Of a stretch of DNA of 50,075 bases, positions 18,161 to 26,584 are shown piece after piece. Made by a program: the position numbers and the translations under genes. Under the pieces are notes generated by a model. The model made no database searches. It saw only the letters and a program-made list of their open reading frames with translations, and was not told where the DNA came from. Source of the DNA: Saprospiraceae bacterium (lineage in GTDB: Bacteria; Bacteroidota; Bacteroidia; Chitinophagales; Saprospiraceae); contig JAHDFQ010000013.1 of NCBI GenBank assembly GCA_020628085.1, positions 1 to 50,075 of the forward strand, written 5' to 3'. Position 1 is the first letter of the stretch; each line of letters opens with the position of its first letter.

Positions 18161-19489
18161 CTAAGCTAATTTGACATAGTGATTAATAATAGTATGGAGG
18201 GTTTTTTGCCTGTTGATATTCTCAATGTCAAGGTAAACGCCATTATGTTTTGTCGAAAACTCATTGAATAATTGCTGATACCGATTGGTCAAATATTCAA
18301 TTACTGATGGAGATAACTCCTTTTTACGTTTTAGGATGGTCTCTGCATCTGCGTAGAGAAAAAAATTGAGTTCTGGTTTTTTGACAAACCAATATAAATG
18401 CTTGGACACACCTGACGGAATATCAATGTTAGATCGTTTCCCATCAATAATAAAATCGAAGTAATACCGATCATATAACACTATATATCCACGTAGCAAA
18501 TATTTTGCCCAAATATATATCTGTCCTAATAAATAGTCGATGTAATAGTATCCGAAACGGAAATAGGAGGAAAGCGTATTTTTATTTTTACCCTGTCGAG
18601 GTAGGCAATTCACAGAACGTTGCTCAGCTTCTTTTTTACCATATCGCCAAGCACTAATGATGGGCAAAATGGAGGGACGATGCCTCAGTACGACCACTTT
18701 TCTTCTATATTTTTGCCCTAATAGATTCAAAATGTCGCTAATAATCGTACTTTTTCCAGCACCATCCACCCCGCTAAATGTAATAACTATCCCTCTCGTA
18801 TTTCTTAATTTACGGAAAATTGAAGCTCCGTATTGAACTGTGTTTTTGAGTTTATTTGTTAGATTATTCTGAGGAAATTGGTTAATTACATTAATAATAT
18901 TTGTTAACTGTTTTTTGTTGAAGACTCTAGTTTCTTGAAAATTTTTAAAAGTAGTTTTGTATTTATTATTTATGAATTGTAATAGTTCTATTTGTGTGTT
19001 ATCTGAAAGTCTCGTATAATATTCAATATATTTTTGAGGAATACCTGATTTGTTTAAGAAATTAAATAGTAAAACATGCTCAAAAACAGTTTGTGGTGTG
19101 CATGTTTTTATACCGTTTATAATAATACTATTTGCAAATAGCTCTTTAACGGACAGGTACTCCATTGATTTTCGCACTAATTTTGTTAGTACATCTATTT
19201 GCAGAAAATCTCCATTTATAAAATAGATATAATAATGTGTAACGCCAAAGAGTTGTTCCTTACCAACACTTTTAATGCCGTTAAAGGATTCTATGAATGC
19301 CACCACGTTTGACTCCACTTCTGGTTCGATCAAAATATCTAAGTCAGAACCTATCTCAGCATCTGCCAAGTCACTACCAAGCCATTTTAACAATATATAA
19401 TTGTCATTTTGAATGTGCTCAAATAAGGCAGTTATAAATAGGGATCGTTTCATAGTTATTATCAATTGTATATTATCCTTATTTACCAA
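18161..19489 (-). CDS. Nucleotidyltransferase-like domain fused to a thymidylate-kinase-like P-loop domain
   Basis: 442 residues in two parts. The N-terminal part (about 13-150) has 'WLGSDLADAEIGSDLDILIE', the GS-x-D-x-D pattern of the nucleotidyltransferase fold. The C-terminal part (about 235-440) is a P-loop kinase with Walker A 'FSGVDGAGKSTI', a DRYYFDF motif and a lid-like 'LKRKKEL', close to thymidylate kinase. It is the first gene of a minus-strand EPS operon, so action on a nucleotide or glycan in polysaccharide synthesis is more likely than dTMP supply. A -7-like box (TATCTTTG, minus strand, 19505 to 19498) would put the RNA start near the listed ATG. The internal Met13 at 19453 ('MKRSLFITALFEHI') is therefore a credible alternative start. 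No specific function can be named. Confidence 0.75.
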   Translation of the reverse strand: MVNKDNIQLIITMKRSLFITALFEHIQNDNYILLKWLGSDLADAEIGSDLDILIEPEVESNVVAFIESFNGIKSVGKEQLFGVTHYYIYFINGDFLQIDVLTKLVRKSMEYLSVKELFANSIIINGIKTCTPQTVFEHVLLFNFLNKSGIPQKYIEYYTRLSDNTQIELLQFINNKYKTTFKNFQETRVFNKKQLTNIINVINQFPQNNLTNKLKNTVQYGASIFRKLRNTRGIVITFSGVDGAGKSTIISDILNLLGQKYRRKVVVLRHRPSILPIISAWRYGKKEAEQRSVNCLPRQGKNKNTLSSYFRFGYYYIDYLLGQIYIWAKYLLRGYIVLYDRYYFDFIIDGKRSNIDIPSGVSKHLYWFVKKPELNFFLYADAETILKRKKELSPSVIEYLTNRYQQLFNEFSTKHNGVYLDIENINRQKTLHTIINHYVKLA

Positions 19490-19553
19490 GCTAATGCCAA
19501 AGATATAAACAACTCATTATCAAATAATTAATAAATACAAATAATTAAATTCA

Positions 19554-19568
19554 TTCCCATATTGGGAA
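19554..19568. promoter_or_regulatory. Palindromic operator candidate TTCCC-N5-GGGAA, copy 1
   Basis: TTCCCATATTGGGAA, perfect outer arms. Matching sites lie at 26334-26348 (one mismatch) and 26496-26510 (perfect). It is a candidate binding site for the adjacent NtrC-type regulator; binding is inferred from position and recurrence. Confidence 0.5.
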
Positions 19569-19590
19569 ATAGCACTTCAAAATGGAAAAA

Positions 19591-19606
19591 TGGATTCATT
19601 TTTGCT
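19591..19606 (+). promoter_or_regulatory. Sigma-54-like promoter upstream of the NO-relay genes
   Basis: TGGATTCATTTTTGCT has GG (19592-19593), ten bases, then GC (19604-19605), and a perfect -12 TTGCT. The -24 half is weaker (TGGATT against TGGCAC). It is 264 bp from the regulator start codon, so the 5' leader would be long. Confidence 0.4.
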
Positions 19607-19869
19607 TTAATAACAATAACCCTTCATACACAATGATGAATAAAATTGTGTATTCCCACTCCTCTAATCAAAAAACTACTTGAATTCATAGCTTTCGCTA
19701 AAAAGAATCTTGGGAAATCTCCAATTTGATCTTCATGATCGGTGGTATATCATCTTTATGCCATTATACAAACCTCCTAATTTTCAGTATTCTTACAATC
19801 AGCAGAAGCCGTATTCTCAGATTTTAGATTAATTAATATGAATGAATATATACAGAGTCAACAGAGCTT

Positions 19870-21270
19870 ATGAAGAACAAAACTAATAGTACTCGAATTT
19901 TTGTGGTCGAAGACGACCGAATGTATCAACGCATGATCAAATATGTAATGGAATTAAATCCCGATCATGAGGTACATCTTTTCTCATCAGGTCAAGAGTG
20001 TATAGAAAATTTACATCTTCAACCTGATATTATTTCATTGGATTATACGCTTCCCGACATGAAAGGAGAAGATGTGATTAATAAAATAAAGAAGTTCAAT
20101 GAAGATATTATTATTGTTATTTTATCAGGTCAACAAGATGTATCTACAGCAGTCAATTTATTGAGAGATGGCGCATATGATTACATAACTAAAGATGAAG
20201 AAACTAAAGAACGTCTACTCAATTCACTCTCTCACATTAAAAAACATTTAAACCTTAAAAACGAAGTTGCTCATCTAAAAAGTCAATTAAACGATAAGCA
20301 TCAATTTGGAAATTCTATAATTGGAAATAGCAAACCTATGATGCATATTTTTCAATTATTAGAAAAGGCCATCAAGACGAATATCACCGTTTCTATCAAT
20401 GGTGAAACGGGAACAGGAAAAGAAGTTATTGCGAAGGCAGTTCATCATAATTCTTCAAGAAGTAAAGGAGCTTTCGTAGCAGTCAATATGAGTGCAATCC
20501 CTAAAGAACTCTTAGAAAGTGAGTTATTTGGTTATGAAAAAGGGGCATTTACTGGTGCCAATACCCGCAAATTGGGTCAATTTGAATTGGCAAATGGTGG
20601 AACACTGTTTTTGGACGAGATTGCAGAGATGGATCTGAATATTCAAGCCAAATTACTGAGGGCTTTACAAGAACGTGAAGTGCTGCGAGTAGGTGGTTCA
20701 CAACCGATCAAATTTGATGCTCGAATTGTTATTGCCACTCACCGAAATCTGGTAGAAGAGGTTAAAAAAGGAAGATTCCGAGAAGATTTATATTATCGTT
20801 TGCTGGGTTTAAACATCGTGCTTCCACCCTTACGGGAACGAGGAAATGACATTATATTATTGGCTCAACATTTTCTCAAAAATTTCATTAAACAAAATCA
20901 GTTAGATCAATTATCCATATCAAAAGAGGCCAAAACTAAACTGATGAGCTATTCCTACCCTGGAAATGTTCGAGAATTGCAAGCCATTATAGATTTAGCC
21001 GCGGTGATGTCAACCAATAATGTGATTGAAGCAGATGACATTCAGTTTAATAGCATCCGTAAAGAAGCAGGATTTTTGACTAAGGAAATGACTATGGAAC
21101 AGTATAAACATAGTATTATTCATCACTTTCTAAAAAAGTATGAAAATGATGTGTTGCAAGTTGCTCGGAAACTGGATATTGGAAAATCTACTATTTATAG
21201 AATGCTCAAAGAAGGTGAATTACAAGGTGGTGATCGTTTAAATTCTCAAGAATTTGGTGCTCGATCGTAA
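19870..21270 (+). CDS. Sigma-54-dependent response regulator, NtrC family
   Basis: 466 residues in three domains. The receiver (about 8-125) has the acid pocket E14/D15 and phospho-acceptor D58 ('SLDYTLPDM'). The AAA+ domain (about 148-385) has Walker A 'GETGTGKE' (178-185), the sigma-54 contact loop GAFTGA (225-230) and Walker B 'GGTLFLDE' (243-250). A Fis-type helix-turn-helix sits at about 426-450 ('DVLQVARKLDIGKSTIYRML'). Phosphorylation should let it open sigma-54 promoters. It lies 48 bp before an H-NOX gene and a hybrid kinase ending in an Hpt domain, so it is the likely final receiver of that relay. Sigma-54-like promoters lie upstream of its own gene and upstream of the EPS export operon. 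Confidence 0.95.
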   Translation: MKNKTNSTRIFVVEDDRMYQRMIKYVMELNPDHEVHLFSSGQECIENLHLQPDIISLDYTLPDMKGEDVINKIKKFNEDIIIVILSGQQDVSTAVNLLRDGAYDYITKDEETKERLLNSLSHIKKHLNLKNEVAHLKSQLNDKHQFGNSIIGNSKPMMHIFQLLEKAIKTNITVSINGETGTGKEVIAKAVHHNSSRSKGAFVAVNMSAIPKELLESELFGYEKGAFTGANTRKLGQFELANGGTLFLDEIAEMDLNIQAKLLRALQEREVLRVGGSQPIKFDARIVIATHRNLVEEVKKGRFREDLYYRLLGLNIVLPPLRERGNDIILLAQHFLKNFIKQNQLDQLSISKEAKTKLMSYSYPGNVRELQAIIDLAAVMSTNNVIEADDIQFNSIRKEAGFLTKEMTMEQYKHSIIHHFLKKYENDVLQVARKLDIGKSTIYRMLKEGELQGGDRLNSQEFGARS

Positions 21271-21318
21271 AGTTCAGTAATTATATAAATTATTTTTCAT
21301 TCAAAATATAAATGCAGT

Positions 21319-21855
21319 ATGAAAGGTGTGGTTTTTACAGAATTTTTAGAAATGGTGGAAGCATCACATGGATATGAAATGGTAGATGATTTAATTAACG
21401 AATCTGATTTGTCTTCGGAAGGTGCTTATACGTCAGTAGGAACATATGACCATCATGAAATTATAGCATTGTTTAGCACATTGAGTAAAAAAACGACAAC
21501 TCCAATCCCGATTCTATTTCGCAATTTTGGGAAATACATTTTTGATGTTTTCGCACGAAAATATACCTTTTTCTTTAGCAATTCTGATAATGCTTTTGAC
21601 TTTTTAGAATCCGTGGAAAGCTACATACACGTTGAAGTTAGAAAACTATATCCTGATGCAGAACTACCTCGGTTTGAGACTAAAAGAGTAGGTAATACTA
21701 CTTTAGAAATGATGTATTATTCAAACCGCAGCATGTCAGACTTTGCAATGGGTTTAATAGAAAAAGTACTAGAATATTATAATGAAGATGCCAATGTTGA
21801 ACGGATTTATTTGACAGACAACGGCAGTCAAGTACAATTTATAATAAGCAAATGA
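21319..21855 (+). CDS. H-NOX haem nitric-oxide sensor protein
   Basis: A 178-residue stand-alone H-NOX (HNOB) domain. The proximal haem-ligand histidine is H104 ('SYIHVEV'), the conserved proline is P117 ('YPDAELPRF'), and the haem-propionate motif Y-x-S-x-R is Y133-S135-R137. These match the canonical H102/P115/Y131-S133-R135 with a shift of two. In other bacteria, NO binding to H-NOX changes the activity of a partner histidine kinase. Here the next gene, six bases downstream, is a hybrid kinase, the typical arrangement. A distal-pocket Tyr that would favour oxygen binding is not obvious, which agrees with an NO sensor. It is a soluble cytoplasmic protein. Confidence 0.95.
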   Translation: MKGVVFTEFLEMVEASHGYEMVDDLINESDLSSEGAYTSVGTYDHHEIIALFSTLSKKTTTPIPILFRNFGKYIFDVFARKYTFFFSNSDNAFDFLESVESYIHVEVRKLYPDAELPRFETKRVGNTTLEMMYYSNRSMSDFAMGLIEKVLEYYNEDANVERIYLTDNGSQVQFIISK

Positions 21856-21861
21856 TAGGTG

Positions 21862-23979
21862 ATGAAGGAAGTCGAAATTTTAAAACGTCGTTTGCATCGA
21901 GAACAGATTGCTCGTAAGGAAGCAGAACGGATTGTAGAGCAAAAAGGCCTCGAATTGTATGATGTAAACGAAAAACTTTTACGGCTCAATGAGCGTTTAG
22001 AGCAAAATGTGACGCAGCGATCTATTGAACTACGACGTAGCGAAGAGAAGTATCGCGGGCTTATTGAAAATATGGCTTTAGGTTTACTAGAAACAGACCT
22101 CCATCATACCATCATCCGAGCTTATCAGGGCTTTGCAGAAATGACAGGATACACACCTGAAGAATTGAAAGGTCAAAACGCAAAACAAGTGTTTTCTCCG
22201 AATGATTCATTTACTCAATTGATGAACCTTACTCCTGATATTCAAAAAAATATTTCTAATAGCACTTCAGAAGTTCAAATTAAAAAAAAGGATGGTTCGC
22301 TCATTTGGGTATTAATTAGTGCTGCACCGATTGTCGATAAAGATGGAAACCCAATCGGTTCTTTAGGCATTCATTACGATATTACCGAACGAAAAATATT
22401 AGAACGTGAACTCGCTAAAGCCAAAGAAACGGCTGAACAAGCACAGCAAGCAGAACAGCAATTTTTGGTTAATATGAGTCATGAAATCCGTACGCCAATG
22501 AACGCTGTCATTGGAATGACACACCTTTTGCAGGATACAGATTTGACAACGTTACAAAAGGAATACATTGACGCACTCCGGTTTTCGGGTGATAGTTTAA
22601 TGGGACTGATTAACAATATATTAGACCTTTCAAAAATAGAAGCAGGTGAATTAGAGTTTGAAGAAAAAGAGTTCAATTTATACCAATTAGTTTCCAATTT
22701 ACAACGTGCCTTTCAGTTTAAAGTCAACCGCAAAGAGATTAGTGTAACATTAGATTTTGATCCAGAAATTGAAAATATCGTGATTGGCGACCCAACCCGT
22801 ACCAATCAGATTTTCACCAATTTGCTCGGTAATGCTAGCAAATTTACGACCCATGGAACCATAGGAATTGTAGCAAAATTACTTCAAAAAAGAAATGGGC
22901 AATATTGGATAGAATTTCAGATTCATGATACGGGGATTGGTATTCCTGAAGATAAAAAGGAGCTCATTTTCATGAATTTTAAACAGGCAGATGCTCAAAT
23001 TGCTCGCAAATATGGCGGTACAGGATTGGGTTTAACCATCGTAAAAGAAATGGTGGAGTTTAAAGGAGGAATGATAAGTGTAGAAAGTCATGTCAATCAA
23101 GGATCAAATTTTAAATTCATCCTTCCGTTCATAGATTCAGGGATCAAAGCGGTTCATAAAACACCTATCCATCACAAACAAATTACTCAAGAGCTCAAAG
23201 AAAAAATAAGTCATCTTGAAGTTTTAATTGTAGAAGACAACGAGATGAACCAAAAATTAATCAGCAAAATTCTTGAAATTTGGAAATGCCGATATGATAT
23301 TGCTAACAATGGAAGAGAAGCACTAGAAATCAGCAAACAACTTCAATATGACCTCATCCTAATGGATATTCATATGCCCGAAATGGACGGGGTAGAAACA
23401 ACCTATGCCATTCGAACCGATAACAATAACCCAAACCAACGTATTCCAATTATTGCCATGACAGCAGCGGCATTACTAGAAGAAAAAAACAAAGCTATCG
23501 CTGCCGGGATGAATGATTTTATTACGAAGCCCTTTTCACCAAATGTATTGATGAAAAAGATTGGTAATATCCTTGGTTTGGTTACCCAAAAAACAGAAAG
23601 TATGGATAATGAATCTTCTTCTACATCAAATAATCTATCTATTGACCTCGATTATTTACTTGATTTTAGCGACGGTGATCGAAATTTTGTAAAAGACATG
23701 GTCAATACATTTATCAAAGAAACACCAATTTCTCTTTCCAATTTGCATGAAGCATTTAAGGAAAAAAAATGGGAAATGGTCTATAAAGTTTCTCATCAAA
23801 TGAAACCCAATTTTATGATGCTCGGTATGAAATGCCAAGAAAACATGGCAGCTCAAATTGAAAAAATGACCAAAGAACAAGACTTTAACGAATCTGAGAT
23901 TTGTACACTTATTGAGCAGATAACGTCGGCTGCCCATCAGGCTTACCCGATACTGAAAGAGAAGTTACAGGCGTTTTAA
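21862..23979 (+). CDS. Hybrid sensor histidine kinase with PAS, receiver and Hpt domains (H-NOX-associated)
   Basis: 705 residues from the ATG at 21862; a GTG three bases earlier is also possible. Order: N-terminal coiled coil (about 1-60, 'HREQIARKEAERIVEQKGLE'), PAS/PAC (60-180, 'HYDITERK'), HisKA with the phospho-His in 'NMSHEIRTPMNAVIGM' (about H207), HATPase (N, G1 'DTGIGIP', G2 'GGTGLGLTIV'), receiver with Asp in 'LMDIHMPEMDG' (about D502), and a C-terminal Hpt with His in 'SHQMKPNFMMLG' (about H645). No membrane segment is seen, so it is cytoplasmic and suited to H-NOX control. All four relay steps (His, Asp, His, then Asp of the NtrC-type regulator) are encoded in three adjacent genes. 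Its last 71 bp overlap the convergent WecA-like gene. Confidence 0.95.
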   Translation: MKEVEILKRRLHREQIARKEAERIVEQKGLELYDVNEKLLRLNERLEQNVTQRSIELRRSEEKYRGLIENMALGLLETDLHHTIIRAYQGFAEMTGYTPEELKGQNAKQVFSPNDSFTQLMNLTPDIQKNISNSTSEVQIKKKDGSLIWVLISAAPIVDKDGNPIGSLGIHYDITERKILERELAKAKETAEQAQQAEQQFLVNMSHEIRTPMNAVIGMTHLLQDTDLTTLQKEYIDALRFSGDSLMGLINNILDLSKIEAGELEFEEKEFNLYQLVSNLQRAFQFKVNRKEISVTLDFDPEIENIVIGDPTRTNQIFTNLLGNASKFTTHGTIGIVAKLLQKRNGQYWIEFQIHDTGIGIPEDKKELIFMNFKQADAQIARKYGGTGLGLTIVKEMVEFKGGMISVESHVNQGSNFKFILPFIDSGIKAVHKTPIHHKQITQELKEKISHLEVLIVEDNEMNQKLISKILEIWKCRYDIANNGREALEISKQLQYDLILMDIHMPEMDGVETTYAIRTDNNNPNQRIPIIAMTAAALLEEKNKAIAAGMNDFITKPFSPNVLMKKIGNILGLVTQKTESMDNESSSTSNNLSIDLDYLLDFSDGDRNFVKDMVNTFIKETPISLSNLHEAFKEKKWEMVYKVSHQMKPNFMMLGMKCQENMAAQIEKMTKEQDFNESEICTLIEQITSAAHQAYPILKEKLQAF

Positions 23980-24967
23980 TTACACTGTATTGTACTCTTA
24001 TTAAACTATAAATTCCAATTAGCAATACACTTGCAATAGTAATAGAAGTTACTGAGTTGATATAAAAAATAGTAATAATTGCTAGCATCCAAACTATAAC
24101 AAATTGACAGGCTTGTGGATGACTCATCCCACTTGCCGTCAGAATATGGTGTATGTGTGAACGATCTGCTGAAAAAGGTGATTTTCCTTTGAATATGCGT
24201 AAACATACAACTGCTAACAAATCCAAAACAGGGATAGATACGATACCTAACAAAATAGGTAGATGAGACAATGACATATCAGCTACACTCAATTGGGTAC
24301 ATTTCATAGTAAATATAGCAATTAGAAATCCTAAAACAGTTGAGCCGTTATCACCCATAAAAATAGCTGCTTTTTTTCCATAATTATATGCTAAAAATCC
24401 AAGTAACGCACCCACGTAGCCAAATGAGAGAATAGCAAATATATGTGCTCCCAATAAATACATCAACACCCCCATTACACTAAAACTAATCACTCCTATA
24501 CTTCCTGCCAAACCATTGATTCCATCAATAAAATTAATACTGTTAATCAATAACAGTACAAAGAAAATCGTGGCTCCATAGTTTATAAAAATTTGAAAAT
24601 TGTTTGCCTCAAAACCAAAGTGAAAACCAGAAAAAAAAGCGATATTGGCCACAGTTATCTGTATTAGTAATCGACGTTTTACACCGATATTTTTAACATC
24701 GTCCCATAATCCAATCCCTAAAAGAAGTACAGTTGCGCTAAATAGAGGAATAATAAGATCAAAACTTAGATTACCAAGTAATAAAACGGCTACCCAAAAA
24801 GCTATGAAAATAGGTAATCCTCCGAGTGCGCTCACTTTCTCAGTATGTGTTTTTCGATGGTCATTGGACTCAAATAATTGCTTTCGTTTTGCCCACGCTA
24901 TAGTTAAATAGTTGCCGCTAGTACTTGTTAAAAAACCAGCTAATAATATGTATAGTAAATATAACAT
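23909..24967 (-). CDS. WecA/TagO-like undecaprenyl-phosphate sugar-1-phosphate transferase (MraY family)
   Basis: A 352-residue integral membrane enzyme with about ten hydrophobic segments that starts glycan synthesis by moving a HexNAc-1-phosphate from UDP-sugar to undecaprenyl phosphate. The family motifs are present: 'HRKTHTEKVSALGGLPIF', 'LWDDVKNIGVKRRLLIQI', 'NSINFIDGINGLAG', 'FMGDNGSTVLGFL' and the HIHH loop 'DRSHIHHILTASGM'. It lies downstream of a glycosyltransferase gene on the same strand, with a 65-bp gap. The last 24 codons (a non-hydrophobic tail after 'RVQYSVIKTP') lie inside the 3' end of the convergent hybrid kinase gene, a 71-bp antisense overlap. Confidence 0.92.
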   Translation of the reverse strand: MLYLLYILLAGFLTSTSGNYLTIAWAKRKQLFESNDHRKTHTEKVSALGGLPIFIAFWVAVLLLGNLSFDLIIPLFSATVLLLGIGLWDDVKNIGVKRRLLIQITVANIAFFSGFHFGFEANNFQIFINYGATIFFVLLLINSINFIDGINGLAGSIGVISFSVMGVLMYLLGAHIFAILSFGYVGALLGFLAYNYGKKAAIFMGDNGSTVLGFLIAIFTMKCTQLSVADMSLSHLPILLGIVSIPVLDLLAVVCLRIFKGKSPFSADRSHIHHILTASGMSHPQACQFVIVWMLAIITIFYINSVTSITIASVLLIGIYSLIRVQYSVIKTPVTSLSVSGKPDGQPTLSAQ

Positions 24968-25032
24968 GTGTATTTAATTTTAAAGTTTTTGGGTAAAATG
25001 GTTGGACGTAGTTTGAGATAAAAATAGCTATC

Positions 25033-26232
25033 TTATTTTTGCATTGTTCTCACTTTTTGTACAAATACGGGAGGATTAGATGGACGCACTTGTCCTGCAA
25101 TTTTCTTAGTCAAAACAGGACGTATTGTTGGAACAGTCTCTGCACCAGTCACAACATCTTGATATTTATTCGAAATAAGTGCCCAAGTGTATCGACGATC
25201 TGCAATCGACTTCATAGTTGTTCCCATTTTTTTAATTTGAGAGGCATTCAAGCGATTCATAATATTCAATAATTGCCCTGTATTGCTAAAATAAATTCCT
25301 TTCTCTTCAGTGGTCACCCGATTATAAACTACATCAAAAGCAATGACCGATAATCCTAAGTACATCGCTTCCACCAGAGAAGGATTTGTGCCTCCAGCAC
25401 TATGCCCGTGCAGATATAAATGGCAATTAAAACGCAGTGTATTCAACTCCGAAGATTCATAAATAGGGTCTAATAAATGAAAATGTGAAACAGCAGCATA
25501 TTTCTCTAAAAGTTCTAATCCATAGGTACTATTGCGCCAATTTCCGACTAAAACCAGAGGCAAATCAGACTTGTGGCTACAAGCCTCTAAAATCATATGA
25601 ATATTGTTTTCAGGTTCGATTCGGCATACCGAAAACGCATATTTATCTCCTAAAAATGGATATTTACGCATAAATTCAGGAGAAATTGCAACTGGATTGG
25701 CATGATCGGCACCATACTCTATCAAGCTACTATCAATTCCATAATGATCTTGGATATAATCTTGAAGTGCAGCATTATCAGTAATTATTCTATCGGCGTA
25801 CCGAGCGGCCATCCGTTCACTGAATACTAAAAATTTCTTAATCCAACCATCCCATTTCGCTCTTCTCCATTCCAAACCATCTACATTAACGATGACTCTT
25901 TTGTTAGTAAATAATTTTACAAATGGTAGGAAAATACAACCAGATACCCCTAAAACGAGTAAGACATCACAGAAAATCATGGCATGTATCATCGAGAAAA
26001 TATCGTAAGGAATGCTTTGAACGCCATTGGCTTTTAATGGAAGATATTTGATGTTAGCCCCTTTCCAAGTTGAGACACGTTCTTGTTTAGTATAACTCAC
26101 ACTACTGCTGTAGACAGTCATATCCAATTTTGATCCCAGGTTTAGCACCAACTGATGGACAAGCGTTTCAAAACCGCCATATTTGGCTGGTATACCGACT
26201 GTACCAATTATTCCGAGTTTTGTCTTTTTCAT
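25033..26232 (-). CDS. DUF1972 glycosyltransferase (GT4-like, rhamnosyltransferase-type)
   Basis: 399 residues. The N-terminus 'LGIIGTVGIPAKYGGFETLV' is the DUF1972 signature of glycosyltransferases in EPS clusters. The second Rossmann domain has 'FSVCRIEPENNIHMILEA', 'YLHGHSAGGTNPSLVEAMYL' and the E-x7-E-type site. It likely adds an early sugar to the lipid-linked intermediate made by the WecA-like enzyme encoded next on the strand. It is divergent from the EPS export operon across a 412-bp control region that holds palindromic sites. The C-terminal tail of about 30 residues is basic. Sugar specificity is unknown. Confidence 0.9.
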   Translation of the reverse strand: MKKTKLGIIGTVGIPAKYGGFETLVHQLVLNLGSKLDMTVYSSSVSYTKQERVSTWKGANIKYLPLKANGVQSIPYDIFSMIHAMIFCDVLLVLGVSGCIFLPFVKLFTNKRVIVNVDGLEWRRAKWDGWIKKFLVFSERMAARYADRIITDNAALQDYIQDHYGIDSSLIEYGADHANPVAISPEFMRKYPFLGDKYAFSVCRIEPENNIHMILEACSHKSDLPLVLVGNWRNSTYGLELLEKYAAVSHFHLLDPIYESSELNTLRFNCHLYLHGHSAGGTNPSLVEAMYLGLSVIAFDVVYNRVTTEEKGIYFSNTGQLLNIMNRLNASQIKKMGTTMKSIADRRYTWALISNKYQDVVTGAETVPTIRPVLTKKIAGQVRPSNPPVFVQKVRTMQK

Positions 26233-26333
26233 AATTTTAGTTGCTTTACTTTCCTAACAACAATTCTACAAAAATGCCAAAGAACTAAACTATTGTTTTA
26301 CAGTTACTTATAAAAAAATCTATTTGCCTTGAT

Positions 26334-26367
26334 TTCCATGTGTGGGAAGTCAATCTCATTTTGGGAA
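26334..26367. promoter_or_regulatory. Two imperfect copies of the TTCCC-N5-GGGAA operator
   Basis: TTCCATGTGTGGGAA at 26334-26348 has one mismatch. ATCTCATTTTGGGAA at 26353-26367 has two mismatches in the left arm. Their starts are 19 bp apart, about two helical turns. Confidence 0.45.
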
Positions 26368-26495
26368 CGTTTTGTATTGCTACAAATACGATCAATTTTT
26401 AGCAAAAAATCGAATAGCTTGGCGTGTCCACTTTCATCGATATAGTTTTATTATCTCAACCCTATAAATACTTTATATTGCTTGATATTATTCCC

Positions 26496-26510
26496 TTCCC
26501 AAAATGGGAA
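26496..26510. promoter_or_regulatory. Perfect palindromic operator TTCCC-N5-GGGAA upstream of the EPS export operon
   Basis: TTCCCAAAATGGGAA, the same palindrome and spacing as 19554-19568. It sits about 75 bp upstream of the sigma-54 -24 element, as expected of an upstream activating sequence. Confidence 0.55.
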
Positions 26511-26584
26511 ATCAATACCGTTCATGGAAAAAACAGATCTTCAAAACAGATTTTAAAAAACTGTCTATCAATGACTTATGGAAT

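Larger units (their letters stand above)
19490..19869. promoter_or_regulatory. Divergent control region between the EPS minus operon and the NO-relay genes
   Basis: 380 bp with no gene. It holds a leftward -7-like box TATCTTTG (19505 to 19498, minus), the palindrome TTCCC-ATATT-GGGAA (19554-19568), a rightward sigma-54-like promoter (19591-19606) and two ACAGAG copies just before the regulator start. The same palindrome, about 56 bp from a similar TGCCAAAGA sequence, is found in the 26.2-26.6 kb control region. Confidence 0.55.

Noticed and set aside
19485-19500. Minus-strand TTGGCAT in front of the kinase-like gene as a sigma-54 promoter
   Set aside because: GG-N10 is followed by GT, not GC. 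The overlapping TATCTTTG is a better -7 box match.
26265-26280. Minus-strand TTGGCAT at 26281-26275 as a second sigma-54 promoter for the DUF1972 gene
   Set aside because: The base pair ten positions on is GA, not GC, and the -12 half is poor. TTTGG fits a -7 type box better.
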